Positions 59,501-64,000 of a stretch of 64,000 bases of DNA are shown here, piece after piece. Positions within the stretch are counted from its first letter, which is position 1; the number at the start of each line of letters is the position of its first letter. Made by a program: the position numbers and the translations under genes. The notes beneath the pieces are model-generated. The model saw nothing but the letters and a program-made list of their open reading frames with translations. It was not told where the DNA came from and did no database searches. This DNA is from Phascolomyces articulosus (taxonomy: Eukaryota > Mucoromycota > Mucoromycetes > Mucorales > Lichtheimiaceae), in contig JAIXMP010000034.1 in NCBI GenBank assembly GCA_025677815.1, forward strand, positions 310,001 to 374,000, given 5' to 3'.

Positions 59501-62500
59501 ATGGCTTCTTCTTTTGCTCCTGTCAACCACCCTCCTTTTGCATATGACCCGAGTCGTAACCCAACCAAAAGCATCTTGAAACAAAAATCTCGATTGTCTC
59601 GTTCTTCTTCATCATGGTTATCCAATATTAATTCAAAACTTTCTTCCGCTTCCATGAATTTTACAACCGAATCCAATATACCTTCTTCATTTGTAAACAA
59701 TAACAACACTACTACGAATGCTCAACAAGTACAACAGCAAGAACCTGTTCCTGCACGATCCATTGGATTACTTAATTTCAAAAAGTTTATCAATAATAAT
59801 CAAAGTAATGATACCCATAGTATAACGTCCAACCATTCGTCATTACAACAAGACGGCAACTCTACTCCTAAAACAAATAATAATAGCACTATTAATAATA
59901 ATTCACTCCTTGACACCGATGAACTTGCACCCGACGAGTTAAAACGAGTCAGATTTTCGGTAAAACAATTGACGACAGAATATTATCCTTATCGTAATCC
60001 AACCCCACCTCCTTCTTCTAATACAACGAATGAACAACAAGAACAAGTAGAGGATGAAGAAAAAGATGAACAACCAAGTCCATCTAGTTCTATCGATGCT
60101 CCTGAACTTCCTGAAAATGCTGCAGCACTTCTCTTGTCCGACCATACCGAACCACAAGAGGATGATGCTACACTTGAAAAGGCCGCTCTGTGTGACAATG
60201 ATAAAAAAAAGACACCGCTTGAGTTGTATGAAATTGCTTGCAGAAATAAAGAAGAATTGCCTTTCCCCGGTTTTGTGATGAATTTAAGTCAGGTAAACCA
60301 CTAAACTACTATATATATATCTAGGAATAAGGTCGATATTGATGGATATCTTTTTGCAATTGGTAGTGTGCTTTACTTACAAAAATCGACCTTTCTAATC
60401 AACCTATTCAACGTCGTGTCATTGAACCTATGACCGATGTATTGGGTCTTGGATTTGACTTGCAAGAACTTATTTTGAAAAATTGTGATTTAGAGGATGA
60501 TGTAAGACTTACTATTCTTATTAAAAAAAGAGGGGAATGGTTATACTAGAAGAAAATATGGCTTATGAACATTTAATTATTATTATGATTATTTAGGCAC
60601 TTAAAGTATTGCTCCATACACTATTATTGAATGATACATTACGTCACCTCAATTTAGCCGACAACAAAAAACTAAAGACAACAGGATTTAAATATATTGC
60701 TATCTATGTCAAAGGCGTATGTATTAATATTATTATGAATTATCGAACAAGAGAAAGAGTTGGATGGGAAATTAATAGCATTCTCTATCTTTATATAGTC
60801 TAGAAAATTGGAAAGATTGGATTTATCCAACACTAATCCTGATAAAAAAGCTATCCAATACTTGGCTCAAGCATTGACCGCATCTTCCTTTACTGCCAAA
60901 TCATTCCCCTCCTTGCAACAGCTCTTATTAGATGGTTGTTTACTAAAATTATCTTTTCTTGAAATTCTTGCTTCAGGTGTTCGCAAATCACCCAATTTGA
61001 GATACTTATCATTGATAGGCAACAAGATTTCCAACCAAGGTGCTATTTGGTTAGGTGTTATGTTACGTGATTATGATAATCCAGAGTATATCAAGGGATT
61101 GGAATATTTGAATTTGAATAACAATGATATTCGCCAAGGTGTCCAATATATTGCACAGGCATTACGTAGAAATCAAAGTTTGACAGAGCTTCATTTGCAT
61201 GATTGTAAATTAGACTCTAAAGCTTGTGCTTTTATTGGAGAGGCATTGGTAAGTTTCACCATTTTGTTATGATGGATGGAAGGAACGTGATAGGACAAGA
61301 AGAGGGAAAAACTGGTGTAAATGTTGAATGTTGCTAATTAATATATTTCTATAGAAATATAATCAAGCATTGCTCAAGTTGGACATAAGTGCTAATAGTT
61401 TGGTTCATCCTACTGCTGAAGGCGTAAGTTGATACTTCTATTAAAAGAGCATAAAGGGAAGGAAAGAAAGGGTACTGATATTTTTTTTATACATGTATAG
61501 ATCCTTGCTATTAAGCAAGCATTATATGTCAACTGGACATTGAAAGAATTAAATATGTCCGCCTCTGGTTTGGCATCAGAAGGTAAAACATATTGCATAC
61601 ACTTGTAAAAAAAAATAAATTAGTTATTATCTACATGATCAAATGAACTAATGTGATATTTTTTTAATTTTTTTTAGCCGCTATTTATCTCGCTGAATGT
61701 TTACCAGAGAATCGTTCTTTGCGCCGTATAGATCTTTCCAAGAATATGGGAATTGATCTTGCTGGATTAATGGCTTTGTCAGCATCTGTTCGTTGCAATG
61801 ACACATTAACCTATATGGATATCAATATTCCTGTAAGTTGTTGTTTTATAAATTTCTGTATTGTTTACTCAAAACAAAAAGTCGAAAGTACTCATTTATA
61901 TATTGACAATGATAATGACAATAGCCCAATGATCGAGAAATGGCCAAAATTCAAGGAGATATTGTTGCTAGATGCACCAAAAATGCTCAAAATCCAGCAC
62001 CACCTGTCCATCCTCAAAAGAAACAAGTACAAGAACAACACACTGTAAGACATATGGGATCTCAAAGTTCACTAGATCCTAATGCCATGGTCACTACAGC
62101 CCAAGCCACGGCTAGATTATCATTACAGGAACGTTTGGCTGCTGTGACACGCGGAAAGGTTTCCTCAGGTGCTATCAATAACAAACCAACAACACCAGCA
62201 GAAGATATCAAAACAAAAGCAACCTCATCACCACCACCAAAACCATCACGTCAACCTTTATCACAACAACAAAAGAAAAAATCAGTTGTTGTGGATGCAG
62301 ATATGATCATCACAGCAACCTCTCAAATCAATTTGTTCGAGGATATGCTTAGTGCAGAAATAAGCCAACGGGATGATGTGGTAGATTCTGTACAACCAGC
62401 AGAAGATGTTATTTTGGTAAGAGAACAAGTGAATTTCTTGTTTTTCTCAGAGCATTTGAGTGAGGAAGAAAAAAACTAAAATTTAAATTCATCTCTTTAG

Positions 62501-63005
62501 CAAGTATATGGTCAATGCCGAAAATCACAAACCGAAATCAGTGGACATATTCCCAGAGTAACTGATGATGATGAATTGGGTAAGTCATATAAACCTATAT
62601 GTTTATTCACAAAAGTAATATATACTAATATACATTACAATAATAGCCCAACTTTTAGTCCTCAATGATCGATTAACTACAGCCATTAGTAAATATCAAC
62701 AACTCTTTGCCTCTGGACCAGCGGTGACTTCTCTAACTGGAGCAGCTACTGACGAACAAGAACAACAGGCAAAAACCGTCAAGAAAGAAGAAGGATCTCT
62801 TATATCTACTACTACGACAGAAACAACAACAAAGACGGATTCTAACTTATTGGAAGAAGCCAGTAGTGTTAAAACATCATCTAGTTTTCTTTTAGAAGGC
62901 ACTGAGCCACCGTTATCTACATCATTTGAAATTGGTGATGTTGATGATGAAGATGATGATTTAATTCCTGTACGACATCCTTCACCAGGCATTGAAAGTC
63001 AATAA
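59501..63005 (+). CDS. PPP1R37-like leucine-rich-repeat protein with a GAT-like C-terminal domain
   Basis: Ten exons (59501-60292, 60367-60501, 60597-60716, 60799-61248, 61355-61423, 61501-61582, 61678-61832, 61925-62416, 62501-62579, 62647-63005) give 910 residues. The Asn/Ser-rich N-terminus has KSILKQKSRLSRSSSSW and a PP1-docking RVxF motif, KRVRFSVK (about residue 147). RNI-type leucine-rich repeats follow (for example LRHLNLADN, LRYLSLIGNKI, LEYLNLNNNDI, LRRIDLSKN), as in PPP1R37. After a Pro/Gln-rich linker, about residues 735-815 read EDVILQVYGQCRKSQTEI, ending in LLVLNDRLTTAISKYQQLF. This resembles the GAT domain of TOM1/GGA proteins, which binds ubiquitin and Arf. The tail is acidic. 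Probably recruits PP1 and links it to membrane traffic; that role is inference. Confidence 0.85.
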
Positions 63006-63600
63006 TAAATCTTTTTTTCAAAAGTTGTATATTTGGTTAGCAAAAAAAAAAAAACCAGTTACGAAATGGAAAGAAATGATCTTTTCCTTATTTGGAATGT
63101 TGGGATTTGCATGAATTGAAGGTCTGTTTTTTAAAAAAAAATCGAATCCAGCGACGAGAACAAAGATTGGTTCAAACAATATAATTATAGAGTTATAGCA
63201 CCATAAAGTCTCATACCTAAAGTAAAAATATGATATCTATAATTCCACGATCAAAGAAAGCCAAAACATATTGTACGTATCTACAAGGACAACCATATTG
63301 ACTTTGCAAAATAACAAGAGCTACAATATTTGGTCTAGATTCGATAAATGCTTTCCCCTATTGTTCTTATGAATGTTATTATTAGCAGTAAGACAAGATG
63401 AATACGTACTTACCATCAGTAGAAAGTACAGTATATTCATGTCGACCCTTTCAAACATGGAAATCGTGTAACCGAAACAGATGCTTATAATTTACTCTTC
63501 ATGGTATAGTAGCCTAGCCAATGCGCTCTCATTTTTACTTGATTTTTTTTCATACACATTATGTCTACACAATCAAGATACTAATTAAGAAAACGTGCAA
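63006..63600. other. Intergenic after the LRR gene
   Basis: AT-rich; no supported gene. Confidence 0.5.
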
Positions 63601-63604
63601 GAAT

Positions 63605-63976
63605 TCAAATCAATGACGGTAATGTCAGAGTTAAAATGGAATCAGCTGAACTGAATGACTATTTTGAATGTAAGCATTGATTTTGGCGCAACTCTTATGC
63701 CATTCATAAACACTTATTCCTTTTTTTCTTATGTTAAAGGTTCTCAAGAATTACATATGTAAAGTTGAAGAACTTTTATGACGTTCCTGTGATAAAAAAA
63801 GAATAAAATGATTATCGGGTCAGTACAAGAAGAAGTATCCAGCATGTGATGTATCTGTCCCACGAAATCGACAACCTCTTATGATACCAGCTTTGACACT
63901 AGAATATCATGTTTCTCTATTAGATAACTCAATTGAAAACCAACAGATGGAATTATCAGATATGGATAGTATATAA
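63605..63976 (+). pseudogene. Second relic of the family seen at 25,560-25,990
   Basis: A first piece (NDGNVRVKMESAELNDYFE) is followed by an apparent intron (donor GTAAGC near 63,670, acceptor AAAG at 63,736-63,739). Then GSQELHM meets a stop, DVPVIKKE meets another stop, and a final open frame with YKKKYPACDVSVPRNRQPLM ends DNSIENQQMELSDMDSI at 63,976. At least two in-frame stops mark it as dead. The last motifs match the minus-strand relic at 25.6-26.0 kb. Function unknown. Confidence 0.45.
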
Positions 63977-64000
63977 GAACCATTATTCATTGTGCCACTA

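Noticed and set aside
1..64000. CRISPR arrays or bacterial operons
   Set aside because: Spliceosomal introns throughout and eukaryotic gene families; the tandem repeats seen lack spacer structure.

Overview
The window looks like nuclear DNA of an early-diverging filamentous fungus, most likely Mucoromycota (Mucorales-type). It is strongly AT-rich, genes are cut by many short introns (mostly 50-100 nt, GTAAGT-like donors), homopolymer A/T runs and (AT)n, (CT)n and (TTA)n microsatellites are everywhere, and the decayed repeat genes resemble families I associate with Mucorales. This taxonomic call is inference from style and gene content. I saw no rRNA, tRNA or CRISPR.

Layout. 0-1.2 kb: the tail of an unknown + strand gene and a convergent NmrA/SDR-type NAD(P)-binding protein. 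1.6-6.5 kb: a relic zone of broken transposon-type genes. 8.0-12.1 kb: a 15-exon GH20 hexosaminidase D-like gene. 14.2 kb: a 52-residue CCHC zinc-knuckle protein. 15.7-24.4 kb: three minus-strand genes, namely PGS1-type phosphatidylglycerophosphate synthase, the ribosome-biogenesis factor NOC3 and a small membrane protein. 27.2-28.8 kb: a HET-domain protein with one frame break. 30-32.4 kb: a protein with two different HMG boxes. 32.4-44.5 kb: a repeat-rich gene desert with a pair of nearly identical 669-bp LTR-like repeats and one small secreted-protein gene between them. 44.5-50.5 kb: a nearly intact DNA transposon. 50.5-54 kb: more repeats. 54.1-56.8 kb: a membrane-anchored alpha/beta-hydrolase (HSL/GDXG type). 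59.5-63.0 kb: an LRR protein with a PP1-docking motif and a GAT-like C-terminal region. 63.6-64 kb: another relic.

The host genes do not form a pathway; they are ordinary housekeeping or regulatory genes (mitochondrial lipid synthesis, 60S assembly, glycan turnover, transcription, esterase, PP1 regulation) separated by repeat islands. The most unusual object is the transposon at 44,528-50,510. It has perfect 25-bp terminal inverted repeats. Its single multi-exon gene appears to carry a DEDD-type 3'-5' exonuclease inside a DDE-type transposase fold, between the second Asp and the Glu. One frame break near 45,725 separates its last part.

All exon borders were worked out by eye from splice motifs and reading-frame continuity; no similarity search or transcript data was available.
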